Below are positions 55,014-64,000 of a stretch of 64,000 nt of DNA, one piece after another; positions within the stretch are counted from its first letter, which is position 1; each line of letters starts with the position of its first letter. The DNA lies in the NCBI RefSeq assembly GCF_009380155.1, contig NZ_WHUV01000001.1, positions 1,426,001-1,490,000 on the forward strand, given 5' to 3'. The translations under genes were made by a program, and so were the position numbers. The DNA is from Pseudomonas piscis (GTDB lineage Bacteria > Pseudomonadota > Gammaproteobacteria > Pseudomonadales > Pseudomonadaceae). The notes under the pieces are model-generated. The model worked only from the letters and a program-made list of their open reading frames with translations. It was not told where the DNA came from and searched no databases.

Positions 55014-56918
55014 ATGAGTGTGGAAACTCAAAAGGAAACCCTGGGCTTCCAGACCGAGGTGAAGCAACTGCTGCACCTCATGATCCATTCGTTGTATTCC
55101 AACAAGGAAATCTTCCTGCGCGAGCTGATCTCGAACGCCTCCGACGCGGTCGACAAGTTGCGCTTCGAAGCCCTGTCCAAGCCCGAGTTGCTGGAAGGTG
55201 GCGCCGAGCTGAAAATCCGCGTGAGCTTCGACAAGGACGCCAAGACCGTCACTCTCGAAGACAACGGCATCGGCATGAGCCGTGAAGATGTGATCACCCA
55301 CCTGGGGACCATCGCCAAGTCCGGCACCGCCGATTTCATGAAGAACCTCACCGGCGACCAGAAGAAGGATTCGCACCTGATCGGCCAGTTCGGCGTCGGG
55401 TTCTACTCCGCGTTTATCGTCGCCGACCAGGTCGAAGTGTTCAGCCGTCGTGCCGGCCTGGCCGCCAGCGAGGGCGTGCACTGGTCCTCCAAGGGTGAAG
55501 GCGAGTTCGAAGTCGCTACCATCGACAAGGCCGAGCGCGGTACCCGCATCGTCCTGCACCTGAAGTCCGGCGAAGACGAGTTCGCCGATGGCTGGCGCCT
55601 GCGCAACATCATCAAGAAGTACTCCGATCACATTGCCCTGCCGATCGAACTGCCCAAGGAAGCCGCGGCTGCCGAAGGCGAACAGCAGCCGGCGCTGGAG
55701 TGGGAAACCGTCAACCGTGCCAGTGCCCTGTGGACCCGTCCGCGTACCGAAATCAAGGACGAGGAATACCAGGAGTTCTACAAGCACATCGCCCATGACT
55801 TCGAAAACCCGCTGAGCTGGAGCCACAACAAGGTCGAAGGCAAGCTGGAATACAGCTCGCTGCTGTACGTACCGGCCCGCGCGCCGTTCGACCTGTACCA
55901 GCGTGAAGCACCGAAGGGCCTCAAGCTCTACGTGCAGCGCGTGTTCGTCATGGACCAGGCCGAATCCTTCCTGCCGCTGTACCTGCGCTTCATCAAGGGC
56001 GTGGTGGACTCCAACGACCTGTCGCTGAACGTCTCCCGCGAGATCCTGCAGAAAGACCCGATCATCGATTCGATGAAGTCGGCGCTGACCAAGCGCGTAC
56101 TGGACATGCTGGAGAAGCTGGCCAAGAACGAGCCTGAGCAATACAAGGGTTTCTGGAAGAACTTCGGCCAAGTGATGAAGGAAGGCCCGGCCGAGGACTT
56201 CGCCAACAAGGAGAAGATCGCCGGCCTGCTGCGCTTCGCTTCCACCCAGGGCGAAGACGGCGAGCAGAACGTTTCCCTGGCCGAGTACCTGGCGCGTGCC
56301 AAGGAAGGCCAGGACAAGATCTACTTCCTCACCGGCGAATCCTACGCCCAGGTCAAGAACAGCCCGCACCTGGAAGTCTTCCGCAAGAAAGGCATCGAAG
56401 TGCTGCTGCTTACCGACCGGATCGACGAGTGGCTGATGAGCTACCTCAACGAGTTCGACGGCAAGAGCTTTGTCGACGTGGCACGTGGTGACCTGGACCT
56501 GGGCAACCTGGACTCCGAAGAGGACAAGAAGGCCGCCGAGGAAGTTGCCAAGAGCAAGGAAGGCCTGGTGGAGCGGATCAAGACCGCCCTGGGCGAGAAC
56601 GTCAGCGAAGTGCGGGTTTCCCACCGCCTGACCGATTCGCCGGCGATCCTGGCCATCGGTGAACAGGACCTGGGCTTGCAGATGCGCCAGATCCTCGAAG
56701 CCAGCGGGCAGAAGGTGCCGGACTCCAAGCCGATCTTCGAGTTCAACCCAAGCCATCCGTTGATCGAGAAGCTCGACGGCGAGCAGAGCGAAGAGCGTTT
56801 TGGCGACCTGTCGCACATCCTCTTCGACCAGGCTGCCCTGGCAGCCGGTGATAGCTTGAAAGACCCAGCGGCTTATGTCCGCCGGTTGAACAAGCTCCTG
56901 GTCGAGCTGTCGGTTTAA
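55014..56918 (+). CDS. htpG: Hsp90-family chaperone HtpG
   Basis: The 634-residue chaperone has the GHKL ATPase domain ([39 protein letters not shown]), a middle domain and a C-terminal dimer domain. It helps fold client proteins in the cytoplasm. I start it at the ATG of [13 protein letters not shown], matching the 634-residue P. aeruginosa protein; GAGTTTG-type pairing upstream is weak. A terminator follows. Confidence 0.98.
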   Translation: MSVETQKETLGFQTEVKQLLHLMIHSLYSNKEIFLRELISNASDAVDKLRFEALSKPELLEGGAELKIRVSFDKDAKTVTLEDNGIGMSREDVITHLGTIAKSGTADFMKNLTGDQKKDSHLIGQFGVGFYSAFIVADQVEVFSRRAGLAASEGVHWSSKGEGEFEVATIDKAERGTRIVLHLKSGEDEFADGWRLRNIIKKYSDHIALPIELPKEAAAAEGEQQPALEWETVNRASALWTRPRTEIKDEEYQEFYKHIAHDFENPLSWSHNKVEGKLEYSSLLYVPARAPFDLYQREAPKGLKLYVQRVFVMDQAESFLPLYLRFIKGVVDSNDLSLNVSREILQKDPIIDSMKSALTKRVLDMLEKLAKNEPEQYKGFWKNFGQVMKEGPAEDFANKEKIAGLLRFASTQGEDGEQNVSLAEYLARAKEGQDKIYFLTGESYAQVKNSPHLEVFRKKGIEVLLLTDRIDEWLMSYLNEFDGKSFVDVARGDLDLGNLDSEEDKKAAEEVAKSKEGLVERIKTALGENVSEVRVSHRLTDSPAILAIGEQDLGLQMRQILEASGQKVPDSKPIFEFNPSHPLIEKLDGEQSEERFGDLSHILFDQAALAAGDSLKDPAAYVRRLNKLLVELSV

Positions 56919-56930
56919 TCAAGTAGCAAG

Positions 56931-56958
56931 AAAAACCCGCCCTAACGGCGGGTTTTTT
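56931..56958 (+). terminator. Terminator of htpG
   Basis: AACCCGCC (56934-56941) pairs with GGCGGGTT (56947-56954), followed by a T-run to 56958. Confidence 0.88.
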
Positions 56959-56992
56959 CATTCTGGTGTCCCTTTGCTGGAGGAGCTGAGTC

Positions 56993-57721
56993 ATGAGTCA
57001 AATCACCGTGCGTTCCGTGGTGTATCAGGTCGACGGACAACCCTATGAGGGCCGTCTGGCCTTCGATGCCGCCCACAAGGGGCCCCGCCCGGGCTTGCTG
57101 ATGGCGCCGAACTGGATGGGGGTTACCGCCGGCGCGCAGAAGATCGCCGAAGCGGTAGCCGCCCAGGGTTATGTGGTGCTGGTCGCCGATCTCTATGGGC
57201 AGGCGCTGAGGCCTCGTGACTTCAACGAAGCGGGGGCGGCGATGACTCCGTTGAAGGATGACCGCGCGCTGCTGCGCAAGCGCATGCAGGCCTCGTTCGC
57301 GGCCTTGCAGGCCCAAGGGGAGGCGCCAGTCGACACCTCGAAGCTGGCGACCTTCGGTTTCTGCTTCGGTGGCTGCTGTGCTCTGGAGCTGGCTCGCAGC
57401 GGCGCACCGGTGAAGGCGGCAGTGTCTTTCCACGGCACCCTGGATACTCCCGAGCCCGCCGATGCACGCAATATCAAGGGCGCGGTGCTGGTACTGCATG
57501 GTGCGGCCGATCCGTTCGTGGCCAAGGAGCAACTGCCGGCCTTCGAGGCGGAGATGGATGCCGCCGGGGTGGACTGGCAACTGGTGAGCTACGGTGGTGC
57601 GGTGCATTCCTTCACCGATACCCATGCCAATGTGCCGGGCAAGATGATGTACGACGCCAAGGTTTCCGGCCGGGCCTTCGCCACCATGCATCACCTGCTC
57701 GAGGAAGTGTTCCGGGGCTGA
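56993..57721 (+). CDS. Dienelactone hydrolase family protein
   Basis: The 242-residue alpha/beta hydrolase has the cysteine nucleophile elbow GFCFGG (C124) and the other triad residues D173 (HGAADPF) and H205 (AVHSFTD), as in carboxymethylenebutenolidase. Ring-cleavage genes are not nearby, so the substrate is uncertain. GGAGGAG before the ATG is a strong ribosome site. The gene follows htpG in P. aeruginosa too. Confidence 0.9.
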   Translation: MSQITVRSVVYQVDGQPYEGRLAFDAAHKGPRPGLLMAPNWMGVTAGAQKIAEAVAAQGYVVLVADLYGQALRPRDFNEAGAAMTPLKDDRALLRKRMQASFAALQAQGEAPVDTSKLATFGFCFGGCCALELARSGAPVKAAVSFHGTLDTPEPADARNIKGAVLVLHGAADPFVAKEQLPAFEAEMDAAGVDWQLVSYGGAVHSFTDTHANVPGKMMYDAKVSGRAFATMHHLLEEVFRG

Positions 57722-57776
57722 CAACTGCTCCTGCGCCCGCCACGATCCATGCCACGGTCGTGGCGGGCGGGAGGGC

Positions 57777-58649
57777 TCAGCGTTTGCCCGCTGGCAGCTC
57801 GATCCGCTCGCTTTCTCCCGGGACCTGCGGCCAGTCCCCGGCCGCCCAGCGCCGGCGGGCCTCGTCGATCAGGGCCGGATCGCTGGCGACGAAGTTCCAG
57901 TTGATCCGGCGTGGCCCGTCCAGGGGCGCGCCACCGATCAACACCGCATGGCAATCGCTTTCGGCGAACAGGGTCGCGGTTTCGCCTTCCGGCAGGATCA
58001 CCAACGTATTCAGCTCCACCGGCTGGCCATCCAGCTGGGCCTCGCCTGCCAGCACGTACAGTGCGCGTTCCTGATGCTCGGTAGGAATCAGCAGGCTGGT
58101 GGCGGTTTGCAGCTGCAGTTCGGCGTACAGCGTCGGGGACAGCACCGGCACTGGCGACTCCAGGCAGAAGCCATGGCCGGCGATCATGCGGATGCTCACG
58201 CCGAGGTTGTCGTTCACCGGCAGGCTGGCAGCGGGGTGATGGCTGTAGTGCCCCGGTCCCTGTTCCTGGTCCCGGGGCGAAGCCAGCCATACCTGTAGCC
58301 CATGCATGCGCCGCTCCCGGTCCAGTTGCGCCGATGGCGTGCGCTCGACGTGGGCGATGGCGCTGCCGGCGGTCATCCAGCTGACGTCCCCGGCCTCGAC
58401 GACCTGGTCCGAACCCAGGCTGTCCTTGTGCTGGATCTGTCCGCTGAACAGGTAGGTCAGGGTGGACAGGCCGATATGCGGGTGTTGGCGGATGTTCATG
58501 CCCTTGCCCGCCGGATAGGTGGTTTCCAGCATGTGGTCGAAGAACACGAAAGGCCCGACGCTGCGACATTGCGCCGAGGGCAGGGGGCGGAGGATGGGCT
58601 GGCCTTCGACGTCCTCGGCACGGGGACGGATCACGAGGGGGGAATTCAT
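57777..58649 (-). CDS. Pirin-family bicupin
   Basis: The 290-residue protein has the pirin start (RSVGPFVFFDHM) and the metal-binding NIRQHPHIGLSTLTYLF in the N-terminal cupin. The C-terminal cupin (ALYVLAGEAQLDGQPV, ILPEGETATLF) is complete. Bacterial pirins can act as quercetinases or bind metabolic enzymes; nothing here decides between them. It converges with the dienelactone hydrolase gene. Confidence 0.88.
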   Translation of the reverse strand: MNSPLVIRPRAEDVEGQPILRPLPSAQCRSVGPFVFFDHMLETTYPAGKGMNIRQHPHIGLSTLTYLFSGQIQHKDSLGSDQVVEAGDVSWMTAGSAIAHVERTPSAQLDRERRMHGLQVWLASPRDQEQGPGHYSHHPAASLPVNDNLGVSIRMIAGHGFCLESPVPVLSPTLYAELQLQTATSLLIPTEHQERALYVLAGEAQLDGQPVELNTLVILPEGETATLFAESDCHAVLIGGAPLDGPRRINWNFVASDPALIDEARRRWAAGDWPQVPGESERIELPAGKR

Positions 58650-58710
58650 GGCGGGCTCCAGGCTGGTCGGGTTATGCCCGGGAGCATAACCCGCTTGCCC
58701 AGGCCGCGCG

Positions 58711-59127
58711 CTACTGGCTGAAGGCGCCTTCGGAGAGGTGGGTCTCGATGCTCACTTCGCTGGTGGTCATCAGCTTGTGGATCGGGCAGCGATCGGCCAC
58801 TCGATGCAGTTCTTCACGCTGGGCATCGGTGAGCACGCCCTTGAGGGTCAGCTTCACATGCAGGGCGTACTTGCCCTTGGTTTCTTCGCTGTTGTCATGC
58901 TTGATCTCCACCGTGACGCCGGTGAGCGGGATGTTCTTCTTCTGGGCATAGAGCTTGAGGGTCAGGGCCTTGCATGCCCCCAGCGCGGCGTCGAAGTAAT
59001 CATGGGGCTCCGGAGCGGTACCTTCGCCACCTGCCGACTTGGGTAGGTCGGTGAAGAAGTGGTGGTCGTCCACCTGGATGCTGTGGCGGTAACCTTCGCT
59101 GGACTCGGTGTTGACGGTGATGGTCAT
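58711..59127 (-). CDS. OsmC-family peroxidase-like protein
   Basis: The 138-residue protein has the two OsmC/Ohr/YhfA cysteines in ALGACKALTLK and VADRCPIHK, and the DYFDAALGAC helix. OsmC proteins reduce organic peroxides through these cysteines. I start it at the ATG of MTITVNTESS, preceded by GAGG; the 12 codons before it look untranslated. Confidence 0.88.
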   Translation of the reverse strand: MTITVNTESSEGYRHSIQVDDHHFFTDLPKSAGGEGTAPEPHDYFDAALGACKALTLKLYAQKKNIPLTGVTVEIKHDNSEETKGKYALHVKLTLKGVLTDAQREELHRVADRCPIHKLMTTSEVSIETHLSEGAFSQ

Positions 59128-59273
59128 GGCAAACCTCAGGCAGTGATTGATGGAATCAGGCATTAAAAGGTGCTGAAGTTATAGAGCATCGCACGACTCG
59201 TGTGTTCCCCATTTTCTGAACCTGCGACCTGGCGCCACGGTCTATCCTGCTTCGATACTCGGGAGCCTGAGCG

Positions 59274-60287
59274 GTGCACTGGAGCCATTTTCACGCAAGC
59301 TGCCTGTCTTTGCTGCTGATGCTGCCCCTGGCGGCAGCACAGGCGCGGGACTACATCTACAGCGATGCACACCTGCACTATGTCGATTTTTTCCAGGAAA
59401 CCCAGGGCATGCAGGCCTTGCTCGAGGCCATGGCCGACAATCGGATCGAGCAGGCGATGATCTCCGGGATCCCGGTGGCCAAGAAATGGCACGAGGACGA
59501 ACCCAAGCGTCCGCGCTACTACGCCGGGGACGATGCCGGTGCCTACTGGTACAGCGCCACCGATGTGCTGGTGGCCGCCGCGGTCAAGCAACTACCGGTC
59601 GAGCAACGCCGGCGCCTGCATCCGTTCCTTTCGGGGTTCAATCCCAACGACAAGAATTCCGCGGCCCATATCCAGCGCATGCTCGATCTCGATCCGGGGT
59701 TGTGGCAGGGCATCGGCGAGGTTTTCACTCGCCATGATGACCTCACCGCGTTGATCGACGGCGATACGCCACGGGCCAACAACGAGGCCATGGCCAAGGT
59801 CTATCGCCTGGCGGCGAAGCATGATCTGCCTGTGATGCTGCATTCGAACATCACCTCCAAGCGCGAGCGCAATCCCCTGTACCTGGCAGAGATAGAGGAG
59901 CCCCTGGGTCAGCATCCGCAGACCCGGTTCATCTGGGCCCACGCCGGCACCAGTGCCGAAATCCATCGTCACCAGGAGCGCCTGGAGTTCCTGCTGCCGA
60001 CCCTGGAGCGGTTGCTGGAGCGCTACCCGAACCTCTACATAGACCTGTCCTGGAGCCTGCTCACTCCCTATCTGCTGGACGAGCAGGGCACCCCGCGCCG
60101 GGAATGGCTGCGCTTGGTGGAGCGCTATGCGGAGCGCTTCATGCTGGGCTCGGATGTGGTCGGGCGTTTCGACAAGCTGGGGCGGGAGTTGCACGGCTTC
60201 GATGGGTTCCTCGATGCCCTGCCGGCCGAGGTGGCCCGCAAGGTGGCCCATGACAATTTCCTGGCCGTGCTCCCGGCTTCTCGCTGA
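59274..60287 (+). CDS. Exported amidohydrolase-family protein
   Basis: The 337-residue protein starts with GTG and a Sec signal peptide (cleavage after AQA, about residue 24). The amidohydrolase_2 features are the metal-binding DAHLHYVDF near the mature start, VMLHSNI, IWAHAGTS and LGSDVVGRF, which provide the His and Asp ligands of a TIM-barrel hydrolase or decarboxylase. A periplasmic location is unusual for this family. The substrate is unknown. Confidence 0.82.
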   Translation: MHWSHFHASCLSLLLMLPLAAAQARDYIYSDAHLHYVDFFQETQGMQALLEAMADNRIEQAMISGIPVAKKWHEDEPKRPRYYAGDDAGAYWYSATDVLVAAAVKQLPVEQRRRLHPFLSGFNPNDKNSAAHIQRMLDLDPGLWQGIGEVFTRHDDLTALIDGDTPRANNEAMAKVYRLAAKHDLPVMLHSNITSKRERNPLYLAEIEEPLGQHPQTRFIWAHAGTSAEIHRHQERLEFLLPTLERLLERYPNLYIDLSWSLLTPYLLDEQGTPRREWLRLVERYAERFMLGSDVVGRFDKLGRELHGFDGFLDALPAEVARKVAHDNFLAVLPASR

Positions 60288-60365
60288 GCCGCTGTCCCGG
60301 CGGATTGTCATCAGCTTGTCACCCTTGGTTCATATGCTCGCGCCATCTCAATCAAGGAGCGCGAT

Positions 60366-60830
60366 ATGCATTTCACTCGTTCAAGCGTCCTGGCGGCGCT
60401 GATGATCGTCAGCGGCCTGGCCAGTGCCGAGGTCCGTGTCGAAGGCCCCGTGGAGTTCGGCGTGTTCGAAGGCCCCAAGGCCGAGCTGCAATCGGGGGAG
60501 CGGGTGCTGCGTCGCAGCAACGAGAAGATCCAGCAGACTGCCGTGGTACCGGCCCGATTGGGCACCAAGTTCGGCATGCGCTACCAACTGCTGGGCAAGG
60601 TCGCCGACGGCCAGCCGCTGACCCTGTTGTACCTGACGCCGGGTATTCGCACTCCTGATGGCTTGCGCCATGACAAGCTGGAAGTGACCCAGAAGCTGGT
60701 GCTCAATGCCCCTCAGGATGTGATGGCCTACGAGTTCACCGAAAGCCACGAAGTGGTGCCGGGTGAATGGCACTTCATGGTGTTCCAGGGCGACCGTTTG
60801 TTGGCAGAACAGCGATTTTCGGTGCGCTGA
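60366..60830 (+). CDS. DUF3859 periplasmic protein
   Basis: The 154-residue product has a signal peptide cleaved after ASA (about residue 21) and a beta-rich mature domain (VEGPVEFGVFEGPKAE, GEWHFMVFQGDRLLAEQ) typical of DUF3859. The function is unknown. AAGGAG precedes the ATG, and a hairpin terminator follows. Confidence 0.8.
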   Translation: MHFTRSSVLAALMIVSGLASAEVRVEGPVEFGVFEGPKAELQSGERVLRRSNEKIQQTAVVPARLGTKFGMRYQLLGKVADGQPLTLLYLTPGIRTPDGLRHDKLEVTQKLVLNAPQDVMAYEFTESHEVVPGEWHFMVFQGDRLLAEQRFSVR

Positions 60831-60840
60831 ATCGTTTTAT

Positions 60841-60869
60841 GCCCAGGTATCGAAGTACTTGGGCGTTTT
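60841..60869 (+). terminator. Terminator of the DUF3859 gene
   Basis: GCCCAGGTA (60841-60849) pairs with TACTTGGGC (60856-60864), then GTTTT. Confidence 0.7.
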
Positions 60870-60968
60870 GATATCACTTTTTCGTCTTACGCAAATTCCA
60901 TCTGGCCCGATACCGTCTAAGAGCACCCTGCTGCAAGTCTTGCAGCGCTCTAGGAAGGAGCCAAAGGA

Positions 60969-62594
60969 ATGAGCCTCAGAAGTCTGAATATTGCGCCACG
61001 GGCAAGCCTGGGTTTTGGCTTGCTGGCGCTCATGATGTTTATCCTCGGGGCATTCGCCCTGATGCAAATGGCCAACATGCGCCAGCAATCCGATGAGGTA
61101 GAGAGCAATTGGTTGCCCAGCGTCATGTCCGTTGGTGACATGAGCCAGGACCTGCTGCGGGTCCGCGCCTTGACCTTGCGCCTGCTGATCAATCGCGATC
61201 CTCAGGCGATCGCCCAGAACGAAGCCAAGATCAACGACATAAAGAAGGGCCTGGGCATCGCCCAGGGACGTTATGAGTCGCTGATCGTGCTGCCCCAGGA
61301 GCGTGTGCTGTTCGATCGCTTCAAGTCCATCGAGAAGCAGTACCTGGAGCGCCAGGCCCAGGTCATGCAGTACTCCAGCCAGAACCAGGTGGAGGCGGCG
61401 GCCAAGGTCGTCAACGGCGAGATGAACCAGTTGGCCGATGAAATGGCCGCCACCCTGCATGACCTGATCGACCTGAACAAGCAGAGCGCCACCCAGGCCA
61501 CCGACCTGGCCCAGGAGGTGTTCAGCAGGTCGCGGATCTGGGTGGTGGTGATGATCGTGGCGGCGGCGCTGGTGACCGTTGGCCTGGCGTTGCTGCTGAC
61601 CCGCAGCATCGTCCTGCCCCTGGCGCAATCGTTGAGCGTGGCCGAGGTGGTGGCCGGCGGCGACCTGACCGGCGATATCCGGGTGAGCGGCAAGGACGAG
61701 CCGGCGCGCTTGCTCCATGCGCTCAAGGCCATGCAGCACAGCCTGCGGGAAACCATCAAGCGGATCTCCGATTCTTCGAGCCAGCTGGCCTCGGCTTCTG
61801 AGGAGCTCAGTAGCGTCACCGAGGATGCGACCCGGGGCTTGTACCAGCAGAATCAGGAAATCGAACAGGCGGCCACGGCGGTGAACCAGATGACCGCGGC
61901 AGTGGAGGAGGTGGCCAGCAATGCCGTGGCCACGTCCCAGGCTTCCCGGGAGTCCGACCGGATCGCCAAGCACGGGCGCGAGCAGGTGCAGCAGACGGTG
62001 CTGTCCATCGAGTCGCTGGCGGAAGATGTGACGGCCAACGCCAATCAGGTGGAAGATCTGGCCCAGAAGGTCTACGGCATCAGCAAGGTGCTGGAGGTGA
62101 TCCGTGCCATTGCCGAGCAGACCAACCTGCTGGCGCTGAATGCCGCCATCGAGGCGGCGCGGGCCGGGGATGCCGGACGCGGTTTCGCGGTGGTGGCCGA
62201 CGAGGTGCGGGCCCTGGCCCATCGGACCCAGCAATCGACCCAGGAAATCGAACAGATGATCGGGGGCATCCAGCAAGGCACCGACCTGGCGGTCAACTCC
62301 ATGCAGCAGAGTAACAGCCGCGCCCGCTCGACCCTGGAAGTGGCCAAGGCGGCCGGACAGGCCTTGGAGGAAATCGCCTCGGCCTTCACCGAGATCAACG
62401 AGCGCAACACCGTCATCGCCAGCGCCTCCGAGCAGCAGGCAGCGGTGGCGCGGGAGGTGGATCGCAATCTGATGAATATCCGCGACCTGGCCCACCAGAC
62501 TTCGGCGGGGGCCAACCAGACCAGCGCCGCCAGCCAGGAGCTGTCACGCCTGGCGGTGGATCTCAACGCCATGGTGGCGCGTTTCTCGGTGTGA
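60969..62594 (+). CDS. Methyl-accepting chemotaxis protein
   Basis: The 541-residue chemoreceptor has helix TM1 (about 14-35), a periplasmic four-helix-bundle ligand domain (about 36-190), TM2 (about 193-215), a HAMP domain and a cytoplasmic signalling domain. The hairpin tip, [20 protein letters not shown], is the conserved CheA/CheW contact. The ligand cannot be predicted. AAGGAG precedes the ATG. A chemoreceptor gene is next to fabB in P. aeruginosa as well. Confidence 0.95.
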   Translation: MSLRSLNIAPRASLGFGLLALMMFILGAFALMQMANMRQQSDEVESNWLPSVMSVGDMSQDLLRVRALTLRLLINRDPQAIAQNEAKINDIKKGLGIAQGRYESLIVLPQERVLFDRFKSIEKQYLERQAQVMQYSSQNQVEAAAKVVNGEMNQLADEMAATLHDLIDLNKQSATQATDLAQEVFSRSRIWVVVMIVAAALVTVGLALLLTRSIVLPLAQSLSVAEVVAGGDLTGDIRVSGKDEPARLLHALKAMQHSLRETIKRISDSSSQLASASEELSSVTEDATRGLYQQNQEIEQAATAVNQMTAAVEEVASNAVATSQASRESDRIAKHGREQVQQTVLSIESLAEDVTANANQVEDLAQKVYGISKVLEVIRAIAEQTNLLALNAAIEAARAGDAGRGFAVVADEVRALAHRTQQSTQEIEQMIGGIQQGTDLAVNSMQQSNSRARSTLEVAKAAGQALEEIASAFTEINERNTVIASASEQQAAVAREVDRNLMNIRDLAHQTSAGANQTSAASQELSRLAVDLNAMVARFSV

Positions 62595-62605
62595 ATCCCG
62601 GGCAA

Positions 62606-62637
62606 GAAAAAGCCCCGAACCAGTCGGGGCTTTTTTT
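62606..62637. terminator. Bidirectional terminator between chemoreceptor gene and fabB
   Basis: AGCCCCGA (62611-62618) pairs with TCGGGGCT (62624-62631), with an A-run before and a T-run after. Confidence 0.88.
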
Positions 62638-62653
62638 CAGGCTACGGCGGGAC

Positions 62654-63874
62654 TTACTTGCCCTGCCAGCGCTTGAGGACCAGGGTGGCATTGGTGCCGC
62701 CGAAGCCGAAGCTGTTGCTCATCACGGTGTTGAAGGCAACGTCTTCGCGGGTCTTGGTCAGGATCGGCATGTCGGCCACTTCCGGATCCAGCTCGTCGAT
62801 GTTGGCCGAGCCGGCCATGAAGTTGCCTTCCATCATCAGCATGCAGTAGATCGCTTCGTGAACGCCGGCGGCGCCCAGGGAGTGACCCGACAGGCTCTTG
62901 GTGGAACTGATGGCCGGAGCCTTGGCGCCGAACACTTCACGCACGCCTTTCATTTCGGCGACGTCACCGACCGGAGTCGAAGTGCCGTGGGTGTTCAGGT
63001 AGTCGATCGGGGCGTCGACGGTGGACATGGCCATCTGCATGCAGCGGATGGCGCCTTCGCCGCTCGGAGCCACCATGTCGTAGCCATCGGAAGTGGCGCC
63101 GTAGCCGACGATTTCCGCGTAGATCTTGGCGCCACGGGCCAGGGCGTGTTCCAGCTCCTCGACCACCACCATGCCGCCACCGCCGGCGATGACGAAACCG
63201 TCACGCTGGGCGTCGTAGGCGCGGGAGGCTTTCTCCGGGGTCTCGTTGTACTGGGTGGACAGGGCGCCCATGGCGTCGAACAGGAACGACTGGGTCCAGT
63301 GCTCTTCTTCACCGCCGCCGGCGAACACGATGTCCTGCTTGCCCATCTGGATCTGCTCCATGGCGGTGCCGATGCAGTGGGCGCTGGTGGCGCAGGCCGA
63401 AGCGATGGAGTAGTTCAGGCCCTTGATCTTGAACGGCGTGGCCAGGCAGGCGGAAACGGTGCTGCTCATGGTCCGGGTGACGCGGTACGGACCAACGCGC
63501 TTGACGCCTTTCTCGCGCAGGATGTCCAGCGCTTCCATCTGGTTCAGGGTCGAGGCGCCGCCGGAGCCGGCGATCAGGCCGGTGCGCGGGTTGGATACCT
63601 GCTCTTCGGTCAGGCCGGAGTCGGCAATGGCGTCCTTCATGGCCAGGTAGGCATAGGCTGCCGCGTGGCCGACGAAACGGTAGATCTTGCGATCGATCAG
63701 TTCTTCGAGGTTCAGGTCAATGGAGCCGGAAACCTGGCTACGCAGACCCATTTCGGCATATTCCGGGTTGAAGCGGATGCCAGGGCGACTTGCACGCAGG
63801 TTAGCGGAGACGGTCTCTTTGTCATTGCCCAGGCACGAAACGATGCCCAGACCAGTGATAACGACGCGGCGCAT
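62654..63874 (-). CDS. fabB: Beta-ketoacyl-ACP synthase I
   Basis: The 406-residue condensing enzyme elongates unsaturated acyl-ACPs with malonyl-ACP. Catalytic C161 ([11 protein letters not shown]), H296 ([11 protein letters not shown]) and H331 ([11 protein letters not shown]) are present. It follows fabA by 11 bases on the same strand; the fabAB pair makes cis-unsaturated fatty acids anaerobically. Confidence 0.98.
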   Translation of the reverse strand: MRRVVITGLGIVSCLGNDKETVSANLRASRPGIRFNPEYAEMGLRSQVSGSIDLNLEELIDRKIYRFVGHAAAYAYLAMKDAIADSGLTEEQVSNPRTGLIAGSGGASTLNQMEALDILREKGVKRVGPYRVTRTMSSTVSACLATPFKIKGLNYSIASACATSAHCIGTAMEQIQMGKQDIVFAGGGEEEHWTQSFLFDAMGALSTQYNETPEKASRAYDAQRDGFVIAGGGGMVVVEELEHALARGAKIYAEIVGYGATSDGYDMVAPSGEGAIRCMQMAMSTVDAPIDYLNTHGTSTPVGDVAEMKGVREVFGAKAPAISSTKSLSGHSLGAAGVHEAIYCMLMMEGNFMAGSANIDELDPEVADMPILTKTREDVAFNTVMSNSFGFGGTNATLVLKRWQGK

Positions 63875-63885
63875 GCGGATAACCC

Positions 63886-64000
63886 TTAAAAATTGTCAGT
63901 GGAGGTGAACACGCCGACCCGCAGGCCTTCGGCAGTGTAGATTTCCTTGCCGTCGACGCTGACCGAACCATCGGCGATGGCCAGGTTCAGCTTGCCCTTC
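63886..64000 (-). CDS. fabA: 3-hydroxydecanoyl-ACP dehydratase/isomerase, C-terminal fragment
   Basis: Only the last 37 codons are in the window; the rest lies beyond the right edge. The tail ([28 protein letters not shown]) is the conserved FabA C terminus. FabA introduces the cis double bond at the C10 stage. It is the upstream gene of fabAB, 11 bases from fabB. Confidence 0.95.
   Translation of the reverse strand, partial: KGKLNLAIADGSVSVDGKEIYTAEGLRVGVFTSTDNF

Overview
The window is a chromosomal segment of a fluorescent-group Pseudomonas, probably close to P. fluorescens, P. protegens or P. chlororaphis. The evidence is the high GC content, the gltA / sdhCDAB-sucAB-lpdG-sucCD / brnQ / htpG / fabB-fabA gene order shared with P. 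aeruginosa, the gcl-hyi-glxR-ttuD-pykA operon, the betX-yjcH-actP group, and REP-type intergenic palindromes. No rRNA, tRNA, CRISPR array, integrase or prophage was seen.

Layout. 1-10147: start of a sulfate-binding protein gene, a voltage-gated-type K+ channel, a urea transporter, then the leftward glyoxylate operon gcl > hyi > glxR > ttuD > pykA. A GlcG-like gene diverges from gcl, and a TetR regulator follows. 10340-12075: a DUF808 membrane protein and a HAD phosphatase. 12149-17335: a compact leftward cluster (MFS exporter, FAD monooxygenase-like protein, cytidylyltransferase/PLP-enzyme fusion, stand-alone formyltransferase) that looks like a small biosynthetic pathway. Its enzyme types match the nucleotide-activated late steps of FR-900098/fosmidomycin-type pathways, but no phosphonate-forming gene is present. 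17889-22137: a paired alpha/beta hydrolase and MlaA-like gene, a small membrane protein and a membrane-anchored GH17 protein. 22454-25459: glycine-betaine-binding protein, YjcH and the ActP acetate symporter.

25732-38785: citrate synthase and the divergent operon for succinate dehydrogenase, 2-oxoglutarate dehydrogenase and succinyl-CoA synthetase. Good sigma-70-type promoters are visible in both directions. BrnQ follows.

40523-52305: an AT-richer accessory island that separates brnQ from the DUF599 gene, which follows brnQ directly in P. aeruginosa as I recall it. It holds a TetR regulator and a leftward gene set: MFS exporter, AsnB-type amidotransferase, KamA-family radical-SAM aminomutase, lactonase-like metallo-hydrolase, large FAD/NAD(P) protein, zeta-class GST and methyltransferase, plus a heme-type membrane protein. 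It ends in a decayed ISL3 element that still has both inverted repeats and a near-perfect 8-bp target duplication. The aminomutase lacks both aspartates that recognise lysine and has Arg and Ser there, so its substrate is probably not lysine. This island is the best candidate for an undescribed system.

52395-64000: core genes again: DUF599, MAPEG, a small lipoprotein, two thioesterases, HtpG, dienelactone hydrolase, pirin, OsmC, an amidohydrolase, DUF3859, a chemoreceptor, FabB and the end of FabA.
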